Part shown: positions 5,595 to 5,666 of the stretch, piece by piece
Position numbering within the stretch: position 1 is the stretch's first letter
Layout: each line of letters opens with the position of its first letter
Assembly (NCBI GenBank): GCA_023228025.1
Contig: JALOCD010000162.1
Coordinates: 1 to 5,666 of the forward strand
Reading direction: 5' to 3'
Origin: Prolixibacteraceae bacterium
GTDB taxonomy: Bacteria; Bacteroidota; Bacteroidia; Bacteroidales; Prolixibacteraceae
DNA length: 5,666 bases
The notes under the pieces: generated by a model
Databases searched by the model: none
The model's input: the letters and a program-made list of their open reading frames with translations, nothing else
What the model was told of the DNA's origin: nothing
Made by a program: the position numbers and the translations under genes

Positions 5595-5666
5595 TTAGTC
5601 AATTATTGAAAGCAAATACTTCTTAAACTCCCCGAACTCCACCCCCATCTCAACCGTCTTCTTCTC
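5595..5666 (-). CDS. C-terminal 23 residues of an unidentified protein; gene cut by the right window edge
   Basis: On the minus strand one frame is open from the window edge to TAA at 5597-5595. It encodes a tail beginning EKKTVEMGVEFGEFKKYLL and ending SIID. The mix of charged and aliphatic residues looks like a protein terminus. Of the other two minus-strand frames, one is a low-complexity Arg/Ser run and the other stops at once. The gene is convergent with uup, and its stop codon abuts the GTGCCTAAA inverted repeat. I do not recognise the family from so short a fragment. Confidence 0.5.
   Translation of the reverse strand, partial: EKKTVEMGVEFGEFKKYLLSIID

Overview
The window looks like a chromosomal segment of a Bacteroidota (Bacteroidetes) genome, probably Bacteroidales-like. 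The evidence is three exact matches to the Bacteroidetes -7 promoter motif TAnnTTTG ahead of genes, no convincing Shine-Dalgarno sequences, an ORF6N-domain protein of a kind common in that phylum, a HutI N-terminus of the Bacteroidetes type, and AT-rich intergenic DNA between moderately GC-balanced genes. The exact lineage cannot be fixed from sequence inspection alone.

Layout, left to right. The 5' part of an imidazolonepropionase gene (hutI, minus strand) runs off the left edge. Upstream of it on the same strand is a 55-residue 2[4Fe-4S] ferredoxin gene with its own promoter and a strong intrinsic terminator, so the two are separate transcription units. Divergent from the ferredoxin is a lipoprotein of glycoside hydrolase family 53 (endo-beta-1,4-galactanase). 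An ORF6N-domain DNA-binding protein follows on the plus strand. It converges on endonuclease III (nth, minus strand), and the two genes overlap by four bases at their 3' ends. A 476-base gene-free gap then separates nth from a divergent ABC-F ATPase of the Uup type. After uup, a hairpin-forming repeat exactly fills the space to the stop codon of a minus-strand gene cut by the right edge.

The genes are unrelated housekeeping or accessory functions: histidine catabolism, electron transfer, galactan breakdown, a possible regulator, base excision repair and a ribosome-associated ATPase. They do not form one pathway or operon, and I see no multi-gene defence, biosynthetic or mobile system.

The least explained part is non-coding. 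The nth-uup gap holds a nested inverted-repeat element of about 320 bases. Its outer arms are about 29 bases, its inner arms about 20 bases, and its core hairpin is built from 8-base tandem units. Five small CCC-N4-GGG-type palindromes are spread through it at roughly 50-base steps. A second element of similar design (9-base GTGCCTAAA units folded into a 27-base stem) lies after uup. The other point worth checking is the apparent change of the first metal-binding histidine in HutI to aspartate.
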